From contig CAMYKP010000003.1 in the NCBI GenBank assembly GCA_947259005.1, forward strand, positions 62,001 to 126,000: 64,000 bases of DNA. Direction: 5' to 3'. The notes under the pieces are model-generated. The model was given only the letters and a program-made list of their open reading frames with translations, made no database searches and was not told where the DNA came from. Positions 46,572-56,376 of this stretch are shown here, piece after piece (positions within the stretch are counted from its first letter, which is position 1; the number at the start of each line of letters is the position of its first letter). A program made the position numbers and the translations under genes. The DNA comes from an uncultured Parasphingopyxis sp. (GTDB lineage: Bacteria > Pseudomonadota > Alphaproteobacteria > Sphingomonadales > Sphingomonadaceae).

Positions 46572-47017
46572 TGACCCAACGTTCCAAATCCCGGTCTGCC
46601 GCCCGGCTGGCCGCCGTGCAGGCGCTCTACCAGCAGGAGATGGAGGGCACGCCCCTCGCCCGTTTGCTCAATGAATTTCACGACTACCGGCTCGGCGCGA
46701 CTGTCGAAGATGTCGAATTTGAAGAGGCCGAAGTCGATTTTTTCGACGATGTGGTGTCGGGCATCAACAAGAGGCGCGCTGAAATCGATGCGCTGATTGA
46801 AGGGAAACTCGCGAAGGGATGGTCCCTCGAACGGCTCGATCGCCCACAAAAACAGATATTGCGGGCGGGAACCTATGAATTGCTGGCGCGGCCGGATGTC
46901 CCGGTTGCCGCGATTATCGGCGAATATGTCGATGTGGCTGACGCCTTTTACGACAAGCGCGAAAAGGGCTTCGTCAACGGTCTGCTCGACGCCATCGCCA
47001 AGGATGTGCGCGGCTAA
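46571..47017 (+). CDS. nusB: Transcription antitermination factor NusB
   Basis: All-helical protein of 148 residues that, with NusE (S10), binds BoxA RNA in rRNA antitermination. Family markers: RSAARLAAVQALYQQEM, the C-terminal ILRAGTYELLARPDVPVAAIIGEYVDVADAFYDKREKGFVNGLLDAIA. The 1-nt overlap with DUF1993 and 56-nt gap to thiL indicate a transcription unit. nusB-thiL is a common proteobacterial pair. Confidence 0.93.
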   Translation: MTQRSKSRSAARLAAVQALYQQEMEGTPLARLLNEFHDYRLGATVEDVEFEEAEVDFFDDVVSGINKRRAEIDALIEGKLAKGWSLERLDRPQKQILRAGTYELLARPDVPVAAIIGEYVDVADAFYDKREKGFVNGLLDAIAKDVRG

Positions 47018-47073
47018 CCCGCGTCAACACTTTGTAGAGATATTGGGCAAAAATCTCTGCTAGCCAGATACGC

Positions 47074-48015
47074 ATGACCAGCGAATCGGCCTTTATCGAC
47101 GAGCTTCGCGCTTTTGCGACACACCCGGCAGCCCGGGGACTGACCGATGATGCGGCGGTCCTCGCCTTCGCCGGACGCACCCTTGTGCTCACCCATGACG
47201 CGATCGTCGAGAATGTGCATTTCCTGCCCAGTGACCCGCCCGAAGATATCGGCTGGAAACTGGCCGCCGCCAATCTTTCAGACCTTGCCGCCAAGGGCGC
47301 AAAACCGACAGCGGCGCTGATGGCGTACAGCCTGTCCGGCGATGCGGGCTGGGATGCGCAGTTCGCAGCAGGGCTGGGTGAAATTCTGAGCAAATATGGT
47401 TGCCCGCTGATCGGGGGAGACACAGTGCGCGTGCCCGAGGGCTCGGCCCGCCACTTCGGCATGACAGCGATCGGCGAGGCGGAATTTGTGCCGGGCCGCG
47501 ACGGCGCATCTCCGGGCGACGAGCTCTGGGTCAGCGGAACATTGGGGGATGCGGGGCTGGGCCTTGCAATCGCCCGGGGCGAGATCGAGGGGCCGGAGGT
47601 ATTGCTGCAAGCCTATCGCCGACCGACACCCCAGCTGGAACTTGGCCAAAAACTGGCCCCGCTCGTATCCGCAATGATGGATGTGTCCGACGGGCTGTTG
47701 ATCGATGCCAAACGCATGGCCGAGGCCAGCAATGTCGCCATTGCCATTGAAAGCATTGATGTTCCGCTTTCCAAGGCCTTTGTCAGCATCCGCGGCGATA
47801 CGCGGGAAGCGTCGCTGGAAGCGGCAACGGCTGGCGATGACTATCAACTGCTGTTTGCCGCGCCTCCCCGTTCGCGACGGCAGATCGAAACCGTGGCGGA
47901 GGATCTGAAAGCCCGCATCCACTGCGTCGGGCTTGTCGAAGAGGGGGGAGGCCTTGTGCTACAGGAGGGAGGAAGCCCCCTGCCGCTCCCCGAAAAACTT
48001 GGCTGGGAACACTGA
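47074..48015 (+). CDS. thiL: Thiamine-monophosphate kinase
   Basis: Phosphorylates thiamine monophosphate to thiamine diphosphate with ATP. 313 residues of the PurM/ThiL fold. Visible motifs: GLTDDAAVL, the metal-binding THDAIVENVHFL, LAAANLSDLAAKGAKP, GGDTVR and AMMDVSDGLLIDAKRMA. No thi-box riboswitch is seen ahead of it, as expected for a gene inside an operon with nusB. It is followed by a terminator before hppA. Confidence 0.92.
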   Translation: MTSESAFIDELRAFATHPAARGLTDDAAVLAFAGRTLVLTHDAIVENVHFLPSDPPEDIGWKLAAANLSDLAAKGAKPTAALMAYSLSGDAGWDAQFAAGLGEILSKYGCPLIGGDTVRVPEGSARHFGMTAIGEAEFVPGRDGASPGDELWVSGTLGDAGLGLAIARGEIEGPEVLLQAYRRPTPQLELGQKLAPLVSAMMDVSDGLLIDAKRMAEASNVAIAIESIDVPLSKAFVSIRGDTREASLEAATAGDDYQLLFAAPPRSRRQIETVAEDLKARIHCVGLVEEGGGLVLQEGGSPLPLPEKLGWEH

Positions 48016-48098
48016 ACGCATACAGTCATCATAGTTGGCAACCATGAACCGACTTGCACAAACCCCAGCTCTGGTTCTATAGCGCGCTGGACTCCGCT

Positions 48099-48123
48099 GC
48101 GTCCGTTTCCGGGCGCATTTTTC
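48099..48123 (+). terminator. Terminator between thiL and hppA
   Basis: Short stem GCGTCCG / CGGGCGC (one G-U pair) with TTTC loop followed by ATTTTT. It lies about 84 nt after thiL and about 40 nt before the hppA start, so it may instead act in the hppA leader. Confidence 0.55.
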
Positions 48124-48161
48124 TATGCGGAAAACTGCTTTCAAAGGGGGCTTTGAGCCAA

Positions 48162-50294
48162 ATGACTATAGATCCGATGACGATTGTTGTCGCAGCCATT
48201 GTGTGCGGTTTCCTTGCCGTTCTCTATGGTATTGTGACCAGCCGCCAGGTGCTTGCTGCAAGCGCTGGCAATGAAAAAATGCAGAGCATCGCAGGCGCTA
48301 TCCAGGAAGGCGCGCAAGCCTATCTTGGCCGTCAGTACCGCACCATCGGCATGGTCGGCATTGTTGTCGCCGCGCTCGTATGGTTCTTCCTCGGAAACCT
48401 CTCCGCGATCGGCTTTCTGATCGGCGCGATCCTGTCCGGCGTTGCGGGTTATATCGGCATGAACATCTCGGTTCGTGCCAATGTCCGCACCGCACAGGCC
48501 GCCAGTGACAGCCTCCAGAGCGGTCTTACCGTCGCGTTCCGCGCCGGTGCTGTAACGGGCATGCTCGTCGCCGGTCTCGCGCTCCTCGCCATCTCGGTAT
48601 TCTTTTACGTCCTCGTCTTCACGATGGGTATTGAAGCCAATAGCCGCGAAGTGATCGACGCCCTCGTCGCACTTGCCTTCGGCGCTTCGTTGATTTCGAT
48701 CTTCGCGCGTCTCGGCGGCGGTATCTTCACCAAGGCTGCTGACGTCGGTGCCGATCTGGTCGGCAAGGTCGAAGCAGGCATCCCCGAGGATGATCCCCGC
48801 AACCCTGCCACCATCGCCGACAATGTCGGCGACAATGTCGGCGATTGCGCGGGCATGGCGGCTGACCTTTTCGAAACCTATGTGGTAACTGTCGGCGCAA
48901 CCATGGTGTTGCTCGCGCTCCTGCTGAGCGAAGCGGTTACGGCAGGCACCCTTACCAGCCTGATGGTTCTTCCGCTGCTTATCGGCGGCGTCTGCATCAT
49001 CACCTCGATCATCGGCACCTATATGGTGCGTCTTGGTTCGAGCAACTCGATCATGGGCGCGCTCTACAAGGGCTTCCTCACCACCGCGATCCTGTCGATC
49101 CCGGCTATTTATTTCGCCACCCAGTACACGCTTGGCGACATGAGTGCGGAGATCGTTGCGGCTTCGGAAGGCACTGTCGGCTTTAGCGGCATGGACCTGT
49201 TCTGGTCTATGATGGTTGGCCTCGGCGTAACCGGCCTGATCATCTGGATCACCGAATATTACACCGGCACCAACTATCGCCCGGTCAAATCGATCGCCAA
49301 GGCGTCTGAAACCGGCCACGGCACGAACGTGATCCAGGGCCTGGCCATTTCGCTTGAAGCAACGGCCTTGCCGACGCTGGTCATCGTGATCGGCATTGTT
49401 GCGGCCTATCAGCTTGCCGGCCTGATCGGCATCGCCTTCGCGGCCACCGCAATGCTGGCACTTGCCGGCATGGTTGTTGCGCTCGACGCCTATGGCCCGG
49501 TTACGGACAATGCTGGCGGTATCGCCGAAATGTCCGGCCTGGACGAAAGCGTGCGCGAAAAGACGGATGCTCTCGATGCCGTTGGCAACACAACGAAAGC
49601 GGTCACCAAGGGTTATGCCATTGGTTCCGCCGGACTTGCCGCGCTGGTGCTTTTCTCGGCCTATACGGCTGACCTTACCGAGTTCTTCCCGAACCTGGAT
49701 GTCAGCTTCAGCCTCGAAAATCCCTATGTGATCGTCGGCCTGCTGCTCGGCGCGCTCCTGCCTTACCTCTTCGGAGCGATGGGCATGACCGCCGTGGGCC
49801 GTGCCGCTGGCGACGTTGTGAAAGACGTGCGCGCGCAGTTTGCCGCCGACAAGGGCATCATGGATGGCACTTCGCGTCCCAACTATGCCCGCACTGTCGA
49901 TCTGGTGACCAAGGCTGCGATCAAGGAAATGATCGTACCGTCCCTGCTGCCGGTGCTTGCTCCGATCGTGGTCTATTTCGTGATCACCTTCGTCGCAGGT
50001 CAGGAAAACGGCTTTGCCGCTCTTGGCGCGCTGCTCCTCGGCGTTATCGTTTCCGGTCTCTTCGTTGCCCTTTCCATGACCGCAGGTGGCGGTGCATGGG
50101 ACAATGCAAAGAAATATATCGAAGACGGCAACCATGGCGGCAAGGGCTCGGATGCCCATCACGCAGCCGTGACCGGCGATACGGTTGGCGATCCTTACAA
50201 GGATACCGCTGGCCCGGCCGTGAACCCGATGATCAAAATCACGAACATCGTGGCGCTGTTGCTGCTCGCTGCCCTGGCGGCTGGCGCTGCCTAA
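48162..50294 (+). CDS. hppA: K+-independent H+-translocating membrane pyrophosphatase
   Basis: Integral membrane pump of 710 residues with about sixteen helices. It hydrolyses PPi and pumps H+. The pyrophosphate-binding signature [19 protein letters not shown] and [12 protein letters not shown] are present. The cation-type determinant reads [10 protein letters not shown], with Lys479 and Thr482: in characterised enzymes a Lys at this position marks the K+-insensitive H+-PPase, while Ala marks the K+-dependent form. The start at 48162 ([10 protein letters not shown]) follows AAAGGGGG; the frame extends upstream but is not family-like. Acidocalcisome or inner membrane location is possible. Confidence 0.93.
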   Translation: MTIDPMTIVVAAIVCGFLAVLYGIVTSRQVLAASAGNEKMQSIAGAIQEGAQAYLGRQYRTIGMVGIVVAALVWFFLGNLSAIGFLIGAILSGVAGYIGMNISVRANVRTAQAASDSLQSGLTVAFRAGAVTGMLVAGLALLAISVFFYVLVFTMGIEANSREVIDALVALAFGASLISIFARLGGGIFTKAADVGADLVGKVEAGIPEDDPRNPATIADNVGDNVGDCAGMAADLFETYVVTVGATMVLLALLLSEAVTAGTLTSLMVLPLLIGGVCIITSIIGTYMVRLGSSNSIMGALYKGFLTTAILSIPAIYFATQYTLGDMSAEIVAASEGTVGFSGMDLFWSMMVGLGVTGLIIWITEYYTGTNYRPVKSIAKASETGHGTNVIQGLAISLEATALPTLVIVIGIVAAYQLAGLIGIAFAATAMLALAGMVVALDAYGPVTDNAGGIAEMSGLDESVREKTDALDAVGNTTKAVTKGYAIGSAGLAALVLFSAYTADLTEFFPNLDVSFSLENPYVIVGLLLGALLPYLFGAMGMTAVGRAAGDVVKDVRAQFAADKGIMDGTSRPNYARTVDLVTKAAIKEMIVPSLLPVLAPIVVYFVITFVAGQENGFAALGALLLGVIVSGLFVALSMTAGGGAWDNAKKYIEDGNHGGKGSDAHHAAVTGDTVGDPYKDTAGPAVNPMIKITNIVALLLLAALAAGAA

Positions 50295-50320
50295 GCCACG
50301 GCAAACATAGCCGAAAAGTA

Positions 50321-50353
50321 AAAACCCGTCCGGAGCGATCCGGGCGGGTTTTT
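50321..50353 (+). terminator. Terminator after hppA
   Basis: Stem AAACCCGTCCGG / CCGGGCGGGTTT (one G-U pair), loop AGCGAT, followed by a T run, 27 nt past the stop. Confidence 0.88.
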
Positions 50354-50566
50354 CGTGGCCCAGGTGCCATTGTTGCAATCGCTGCAAAAATATGACAGCT
50401 ATTCCGTTCCTGAACCTTGGCCCTGCTGGATTCGTCTGGCGGGGCTTTTTCTTTGATGCCTGGATTTTCCGGCGCCAAATTAACTCTCTCCGCTAACTGC
50501 GCCTCTCAAAAAATATTTAACCTCAACCGCGTACGGGTCCTTGCAACAGGTTCCGGAGAACAGCGC

Positions 50567-51805
50567 ATGTATGCGGGTAAAACCCCACCAATACCGTCGG
50601 AAACGACTCTCGCATCGCGGCGCGCTTTGCTTGGCGCACGGACCCGTCCGATCAGCGTTACCAGCAAATCGAAACTACTCTGCAGTTTCCAGTCGCCGGA
50701 GGCTCTTTCCGAGAGCATCATTGCGCAATGGATTGTTCTCGCCGATCAGGCTGCCGAACCCAATAGCTTTGCCGAGCGCTGGTTCCTCCAGCCGTCCCTC
50801 GCGCTACTTGCCGAAAAAGGCGACGTGCAGATCGCCGTTGTTACGTCGCACAGCGGACTGCTCGTCGGACTGATCCCGCTGACCGTTAAACCGAAATATG
50901 GCCGCATCCCGGTGGCCAATGTCCAGAACTGGATGCATCACAACAGTTTTCTGGGTGTACCGCTGGTTAGGCGGGGAATGGAAACCCAGTTCTGGCAGGT
51001 CCTGCTTTCCGCACTTGATGAAACCGATTGGGCCAGAGGCTTGCTTCATATCAACGGTCTTCCGGATAATGGGAGAACGATCCGGGGCCTGCAGGAGGCG
51101 GCCGCCTCCCTCGGGCGCTCCTGCGATATCGTCCACCGGACAAGGCGTGCGCTCCTCAAAAGCTCGAGCGCCCCGGATGATTATTGGGAAACCAATGTTC
51201 GCAAGAAGAAACGCAAGGAACTGGACCGGCTTGCCAATCGACTGGGTGAACTGGGCTCGGTCAGCTACACCACGCTCGGACCCGATGAGGACGCCGCGCC
51301 ATGGATCGCGGACTTCCTCACGCTCGAGAAAAATGGCTGGAAGGGCAAGGCCGGCTCGGCGATAGGCTGCGACCCGAAACTGATCAAATTTCTGGAAATC
51401 GCCGCAGAAGGCGCGCACGCCTCCGGGAAGCTGGACTTTCACCGGCTCAACCTCGACGGCAAGCCGATCGCCATGCTCATCAGTTTCCTCGCCGCTCCAG
51501 GCGGCTTTTCCTTCAAGATCGCCTTTGACGAGGAATATGCGCGCTACTCACCCGGCGTGCTGATCGAGCGCTATAATCTCCGGATTCTCGAAAATCGCGA
51601 TATCGACTGGATCGACAGCTGCGCGGTCGAGGGGCATTCGATGATCGACAGCCTGTGGAGCGAGCGCCGCGACATTTTGCGCGTTTCCGTACCGCTTGGC
51701 GGAGCGCGATCGGGCTTGCTGTTTCGGGCTTGCCGGGCGGCTGAAAATACAGCGGCACAAATGCGCGGAATCGCGCGTAAGCGAAAGGAACGGCGCGATG
51801 GATAA
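50567..51805 (+). CDS. BioF2/CelD-like GNAT acyltransferase
   Basis: Protein of 412 residues with the BioF2-like (PF13480) double-GNAT arrangement seen in CelD/BcsL and FemAB relatives. The second half has RKKKRKELDRLANRLGELG, LTLEKNGWKGKAGSAIG and the FHRLNLDGKPIAMLISFLAAPGGFSFKIAFDEEYARYSPGVLIERYN strand-loop that forms the acyl-CoA site, ending WIDSCAVEGHSMIDSLWSERRDI. No signal peptide is evident. Substrates in the family are exopolysaccharide or peptidoglycan precursors or lipids. The ATG at 50567 follows GGAGAA. Its last 8 nt overlap the start of the JmjC/cupin-like gene. Confidence 0.82.
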   Translation: MYAGKTPPIPSETTLASRRALLGARTRPISVTSKSKLLCSFQSPEALSESIIAQWIVLADQAAEPNSFAERWFLQPSLALLAEKGDVQIAVVTSHSGLLVGLIPLTVKPKYGRIPVANVQNWMHHNSFLGVPLVRRGMETQFWQVLLSALDETDWARGLLHINGLPDNGRTIRGLQEAAASLGRSCDIVHRTRRALLKSSSAPDDYWETNVRKKKRKELDRLANRLGELGSVSYTTLGPDEDAAPWIADFLTLEKNGWKGKAGSAIGCDPKLIKFLEIAAEGAHASGKLDFHRLNLDGKPIAMLISFLAAPGGFSFKIAFDEEYARYSPGVLIERYNLRILENRDIDWIDSCAVEGHSMIDSLWSERRDILRVSVPLGGARSGLLFRACRAAENTAAQMRGIARKRKERRDG

Positions 51806-52655
51806 ACCGACCGTCTTCGGTAGCAATGCAATCGACAAGCTAACCGAAGCCTATCCCGAAGCGCCCGTCCTGCTTGATCACCAGCTTGGCGATCACCCGC
51901 TGCTGAGCAATGCCGCGCTGGCCCATCTCGCGGATGCCATGCGCCCTGTCGATGTCGAATATAATCGCGCCGACCTTCCCGTAGGCATCGATCCGGCTGA
52001 TGTGCCGGATAACGGCCTGAGCGTTATCGAAACGATCGAGAATATCGCCACAAATGGCAGCTGGATGGTGTTCAAATTCATCGAACAAGTTCCCGCCTAT
52101 CGGGATTTCCTTCACCAGACCCTGGCCGAAATCGAACCGGCCGTTCGCAATGTAACCGGCGAGATGATGAAGCTGGAAGGTTTTATCTTCCTCTCCTCAC
52201 CGGACGCCGTAACGCCGTTTCACATGGACCCGGAACATAATATCCTGCTGCAGCTCAAGGGCAGCAAGACGATGACGGTCTTCCCCGCCGATGACGAGGA
52301 ACTGGCGCCCGGCACGGCACATGAAGCCTTTCACAATGGCGGACACCGAAATCTTCAATGGCGGGATGATTTTGCAGCCCGCGGCAAAGCCTTTGAACTG
52401 CCCGCTGGCAAAGCCATCTATGTGCCCGTCAAGGCGCCGCACTGGGTGAAGAATGGCCCGGCACCATCCCTCTCCCTGTCAATCACATGGCAGTCGGAAT
52501 GGGCGTACCGGGAACAATATGCCCGGGCGATGAATGCCACGCTCCGTCGGTTCGGCCTAAACCCGGCCGCGCCCAAACGTTTTCCGCACCAGAATCACGC
52601 CAAATCACTGGCATGGCGGACAATCAACAAAGTCCAACGGACAGTGGGAAGGTAG
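51798..52655 (+). CDS. Cupin-like (JmjC-type) Fe(II) dioxygenase-like protein
   Basis: Protein of 285 residues of the cupin_8/JmjC group. The facial triad is visible: His142 and Asp144 in TPFHMDPEHN and His215 in KAPHWVKNG. The intervening LLQLKGSKTMTVFP strand is standard for the fold. Related bacterial proteins hydroxylate proteins or small molecules using 2-oxoglutarate, but many have unproven activity. It overlaps the acyltransferase by 8 nt, indicating translational coupling. It is convergent with the TonB-dependent receptor, with 113 nt between. Confidence 0.82.
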   Translation: MDKPTVFGSNAIDKLTEAYPEAPVLLDHQLGDHPLLSNAALAHLADAMRPVDVEYNRADLPVGIDPADVPDNGLSVIETIENIATNGSWMVFKFIEQVPAYRDFLHQTLAEIEPAVRNVTGEMMKLEGFIFLSSPDAVTPFHMDPEHNILLQLKGSKTMTVFPADDEELAPGTAHEAFHNGGHRNLQWRDDFAARGKAFELPAGKAIYVPVKAPHWVKNGPAPSLSLSITWQSEWAYREQYARAMNATLRRFGLNPAAPKRFPHQNHAKSLAWRTINKVQRTVGR

Positions 52656-52768
52656 TCTTTCTCGCGCTCAACCTAGCAGTTAAGCGCTTCTGATTTCTTG
52701 TCAGAAACTTTCTAGCGAAAGTTCGCCGCACCAGCCCGCAACCGTCAGGTTGAGTCTGGCAAACAATC

Positions 52769-55300
52769 TTAAAACCGCTTGCGGAAGCTGAGCTCCACAT
52801 ACCGCCCGCGTGCATCGAGATAACCCGGCTGGTAGCTCAAGGGCACATCGCCATTCTGGTCCGTCACGCGCCGGATCCCGCCAAACAGATTGTCGACACG
52901 CAGCGACATCCGCGCACCGCCGAGAAATGGTACAGCCTCAACCAGCGCAGGCTGGCTATCGAAATTGAGGAACATCCGCGCGTTCATCGTGAACAGGGCG
53001 TCGAAGAACAGGCTGTCGGTTGAAGCCAGCGTGTTGCCGTCGATCCGCGCCGATCCATTATATTCGGCCGACACACGCATGCCGATGCCGCCCAGGAACA
53101 CCCCGCCTTCCATCTCGACCGAATGCCGAGACACCGGACTGGAGCTGTCGGTCACTGAACCGCCAAGCAGATCGAGTTCCGGTACGCCGGGCCGGATGAG
53201 CACCGTCTCTTCGAGACTGTAGGTGTGATAGACGGACAATTGCCAGCGACTGGGCCGCCCGCCGCCCGGGCCTCCGGGCCCACGACCGCCGCCCCGCCCT
53301 GCGCCGCCACCTTCGCCCCGTTGCCCTTCTCCGCGCCGTCCTTCGCCGCGTTCGCCTTCATTGCTACTGATCTCGCCCGACAGGTTTACGCCATAGCGGA
53401 TCCGTTCGGCGTGCGTTTCGGCAAAGTTCACGGGCCGCGCATCGACTGAAACGAGATTGCCGGCGCCGTCCCGCGTCACCCGGTCAGGAAAGGCCGCTTC
53501 GATTTCAGGCGTCAGGACCGGGAAAGTCGCGCTGACATTGTCACTGTTATTGTTGATATATTCGGCAACGAAGCGGAGATTCCGGGAATTGCCGGGCGCG
53601 AAATTGACCCCGACTTTGAAATCCTGGCGATCTTCGGCCAGCAGTGCCGGATTGCCGCCCGTGGCCCGGTCGACCAGCACGCTCGTACCATTGGTGAATT
53701 CGAATATGCTGACATTGGGGGTCACGATCAGCGGATTGCCCAGCTGTTGCACGGTAGGCGCAGCTTCTTCGCCGATAACGCTGGCAAGGAAAGTCAGGCC
53801 CTCGATCGGCTCCCAGTTGATGCCGTATCCATATTCCAGCAATCCGCCAAAATCGCTGAGATCGGAATAGCCGATATTGGCGTTGAGCGAGAGATCGCCG
53901 ATGGCATCAAGAAAACCCTCACGGCGGCTGGTGAGCGGGATATCAAAACTTATTCGGCCGAAACCGTTTTTTCGGCTGAGGTCAGCGACGCTCACCACAC
54001 CCGACTGAACCGAACGGCTGTCAATTGACTGCCATTCGACACCGGTCGTAGCGCTGACATTGAATGCGCCTGCAGGGAGGTCGAAGGGACTGCCCGCGAT
54101 ATTGAACTCTGCATCGGCATTCTGGGCCAGGCTGCGCGACCGGTCGCGTATAAAGCCCAAGCCCGCACCAAGGGTGGACGAGAACGGATCGATCGCCGGA
54201 TCGCCTGCTGCGACGCGCGCCTGCAGCCCCGCCAGTCCGGACGCCCGTTCGGTATCGGTCTCGCTGACCGCCCGGCTGTAATTGCTGGTAAAGGCCCAGC
54301 GATAATCCCCGAGCAGGCCATTCACCGTGAGGCCGGCTTCGGCATTGGTGGTCGTCGAAAATCGCTCCAGTGTTCCGCCGGCAGCGGGGAGCAGGCGGAA
54401 GATGGTTTCATCGTCACCCGACCGGGCGAAAGGGCTGGAAGCGGGAACCGCAAGGCTCACGCCTTGTAAGCCAAGCTGGGACACGCCGTCTTCGCGCGTA
54501 TATTCACCGCTCAGCGTCGCCGAGAGACTATCCGAAAAGCGGCGGTTATAGGTCGCATTGATCTCATAGGTTTCGCTCGCTCCGGTCAGCGTCCTGAAGT
54601 CACCATTATCGACCAGGCCGAGACTATCGACCTGCGACTGAAAAATGGCCCGCTCGCTTTCGAGGATCGCGCCGCTTCGCTGATATTCGACATCAAGATT
54701 GAGCCGGCTCGACTCCCCTATCCGGGTCAGGGTCGCCTCAATCTCGCTGGCGCCATAGCCGCCCTGGGTCGAGAGTCCATGTTCGACCTCGCCGCTGATC
54801 GATGCGAAATTGGGCTTGAGAATGAAATTCACCACGCGCTGATCGGGACGATAGCCATAGCGGATCGCCAGTTCCTCGGGGAAAACCTGGACCCGCTGGA
54901 TCGCTTCCGGAGGCAGATCGCGCAATTCGCGAAAGCTGGAGATACGTTGGCCGTTCAAAAGGATGATCGGTCGGCTGCCGCTGCCTCGCCCCCGTGCAGA
55001 GCCGGTTTGCGGCGCAATGGTTTCAAGCAGGTCCTCAACAGAAGACGCACCATAGCTGGCAATATCCTCTTCGTTCAGATCAAGTTCCGCAGGAATATCG
55101 CTGACAACCTGCCCGCGCAGACTGCCTCCCCGGACAACGATCAGGGGCTGTTCGGCACCGGCATCCAGCCTACCCTCCAGCAATGGATCGCTATCCTGAG
55201 CGAATGCACCCGATGGTGTAAGAATAAGGGCAATGACAAGTGCAGGACGGGAGAGGGAGCCAAGGGCATTTGCCTTGGAAAACCGGGAAACATTGAACAT
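52769..55300 (-). CDS. TonB-dependent receptor
   Basis: Outer-membrane receptor of 843 residues. Signal peptide ([18 protein letters not shown]) within the first ~35 residues, plug domain [30 protein letters not shown]...[41 protein letters not shown], then a 22-strand barrel ending in ...[12 protein letters not shown]. No extended TonB-box-type N-terminal signalling domain is present. A Gly/Arg/Glu-rich low-complexity loop (GER/GEG/GQR and GGG repeats) lies at DNA 53253-53370 in the barrel. Ligand unknown; sphingomonads carry many such receptors. No Shine-Dalgarno is obvious before the start at 55300. Confidence 0.87.
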   Translation of the reverse strand: MFNVSRFSKANALGSLSRPALVIALILTPSGAFAQDSDPLLEGRLDAGAEQPLIVVRGGSLRGQVVSDIPAELDLNEEDIASYGASSVEDLLETIAPQTGSARGRGSGSRPIILLNGQRISSFRELRDLPPEAIQRVQVFPEELAIRYGYRPDQRVVNFILKPNFASISGEVEHGLSTQGGYGASEIEATLTRIGESSRLNLDVEYQRSGAILESERAIFQSQVDSLGLVDNGDFRTLTGASETYEINATYNRRFSDSLSATLSGEYTREDGVSQLGLQGVSLAVPASSPFARSGDDETIFRLLPAAGGTLERFSTTTNAEAGLTVNGLLGDYRWAFTSNYSRAVSETDTERASGLAGLQARVAAGDPAIDPFSSTLGAGLGFIRDRSRSLAQNADAEFNIAGSPFDLPAGAFNVSATTGVEWQSIDSRSVQSGVVSVADLSRKNGFGRISFDIPLTSRREGFLDAIGDLSLNANIGYSDLSDFGGLLEYGYGINWEPIEGLTFLASVIGEEAAPTVQQLGNPLIVTPNVSIFEFTNGTSVLVDRATGGNPALLAEDRQDFKVGVNFAPGNSRNLRFVAEYINNNSDNVSATFPVLTPEIEAAFPDRVTRDGAGNLVSVDARPVNFAETHAERIRYGVNLSGEISSNEGERGEGRRGEGQRGEGGGAGRGGGRGPGGPGGGRPSRWQLSVYHTYSLEETVLIRPGVPELDLLGGSVTDSSSPVSRHSVEMEGGVFLGGIGMRVSAEYNGSARIDGNTLASTDSLFFDALFTMNARMFLNFDSQPALVEAVPFLGGARMSLRVDNLFGGIRRVTDQNGDVPLSYQPGYLDARGRYVELSFRKRF

Positions 55301-55568
55301 CGGGGGAGAAGCTTTCCTTACTATGATCGGACTCTGCCGATCTTGCGTTGAAATAACACTGCATATCCCGGTCCCTAGGGCCAAATTGTCGACGAGATAT
55401 GTCGATTTCGGCAAAAGCTGTCGCAATTTGTCGCAAAGCTTTCGACCCGCCTGCCGCCGGCTGAGCCGCGGCCATATCAACGCCTGGAGCGCATGGCCCC
55501 GCTTTCCCTTCCCTTTGCGGCACTTCCCCGCTATGGCGGCGCGAAATTCCGGCATTATATGGACTGTT

Positions 55569-55787
55569 ATGGCTAAAGAAGAACTACTCGAGATGCGTGG
55601 GCATGTGATGGAATTGCTTCCAAATGCGATGTTCCGCGTCAAACTCGAAAATGATCATGAAATCCTCGGTCACACGGCTGGCAAGATGCGCAAGAACCGC
55701 ATCCGCGTGCTCGTTGGCGACGAAGTGCTCGTCGAACTAACGCCCTACGACCTTTCCAAGGGCCGCATCACCTATCGTTTCAAGTAA
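55569..55787 (+). CDS. infA: Translation initiation factor IF-1
   Basis: S1/OB-fold protein of 72 residues, [28 protein letters not shown]..., binding the A site of the 30S during initiation. Length and sequence are standard. The start at 55569 is fixed by conservation; the frame extends upstream but is not coding. It begins the infA-maf-RNase order, 16 nt before maf. The 268 bp upstream shared with the divergent TonB-dependent receptor contain both promoters. Confidence 0.96.
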   Translation: MAKEELLEMRGHVMELLPNAMFRVKLENDHEILGHTAGKMRKNRIRVLVGDEVLVELTPYDLSKGRITYRFK

Positions 55788-55803
55788 GACGGCCCGCGCA
55801 TCG

Positions 55804-56376
55804 ATGCGCCTTGTCCTTGCTTCTGCCAGCCCGCGCCGCCTTGAGCTGCTTGCCCGGATCGGCATTGAGCCCGCGGAGATCGACCCCGCCGATATCGACG
55901 AGACGCCGGGGCGTGCAGAACTGCCGCGCGACTATGCGCTGCGCATGGCGGCCGAAAAAGCCGCCGCCGTGGCGCCCCGCCATGCCGGTGCGCTGATACT
56001 TGCGGCAGACACGGTTGTCGCCGTCGGACGGCGCATCCTCCCGAAAACCGAAACGGAAGACGAGGCGCGCCAGTGCCTGGCGCTGCTCAGCGGCCGCCGC
56101 CACCGCGTCCATTCGGCGGTGACGCTGGTCGACGGGGACGGCACGGCGCGCCACAAGCTGTCGACGACGATAGTCACCTTCAAACGCCTGACCGAAACCG
56201 AAATTGCCGCCTATCTCGCCAAAGGCGAGTGGCAGGGAAAAGCGGGCGGCTATGCGATCCAGGGTTTCGCCGAAGCCTGGGTGCGCTTCCTGTCGGGCGG
56301 CCATTCGGGCGTGATCGGCCTGCCGCTCTATGAGACGCGGACGCTCCTCGAAAGTACGGGCTACCGCCTTGGCTGA
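55804..56376 (+). CDS. maf: Maf-type nucleotide pyrophosphatase
   Basis: Nucleoside-triphosphate pyrophosphatase of 190 residues, removing non-canonical or modified nucleotides (dTTP/UTP or m7GTP type). The Maf signature is SASPRRLELLARIGI, then ILAADTVVAVGRRILPKTETEDEA and GGYAIQGFAEAWVRFLSGGHSGVIGLPL. It overlaps the RNase E/G-like gene by 8 nt. The pairing with infA and an RNase gene is conserved in alphaproteobacteria. Confidence 0.92.
   Translation: MRLVLASASPRRLELLARIGIEPAEIDPADIDETPGRAELPRDYALRMAAEKAAAVAPRHAGALILAADTVVAVGRRILPKTETEDEARQCLALLSGRRHRVHSAVTLVDGDGTARHKLSTTIVTFKRLTETEIAAYLAKGEWQGKAGGYAIQGFAEAWVRFLSGGHSGVIGLPLYETRTLLESTGYRLG

Noticed and set aside
48016..48161. A riboswitch in the leader of hppA.
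   Set aside because: No recognisable aptamer core; the visible structure is a terminator-like hairpin.
48141..50387. A 748-residue open frame on the minus strand across hppA.
   Set aside because: It mirrors a highly conserved membrane pyrophosphatase; its translation is rich in His, Asp and Arg with no family features, an effect of GC-rich codon bias on the opposite strand.
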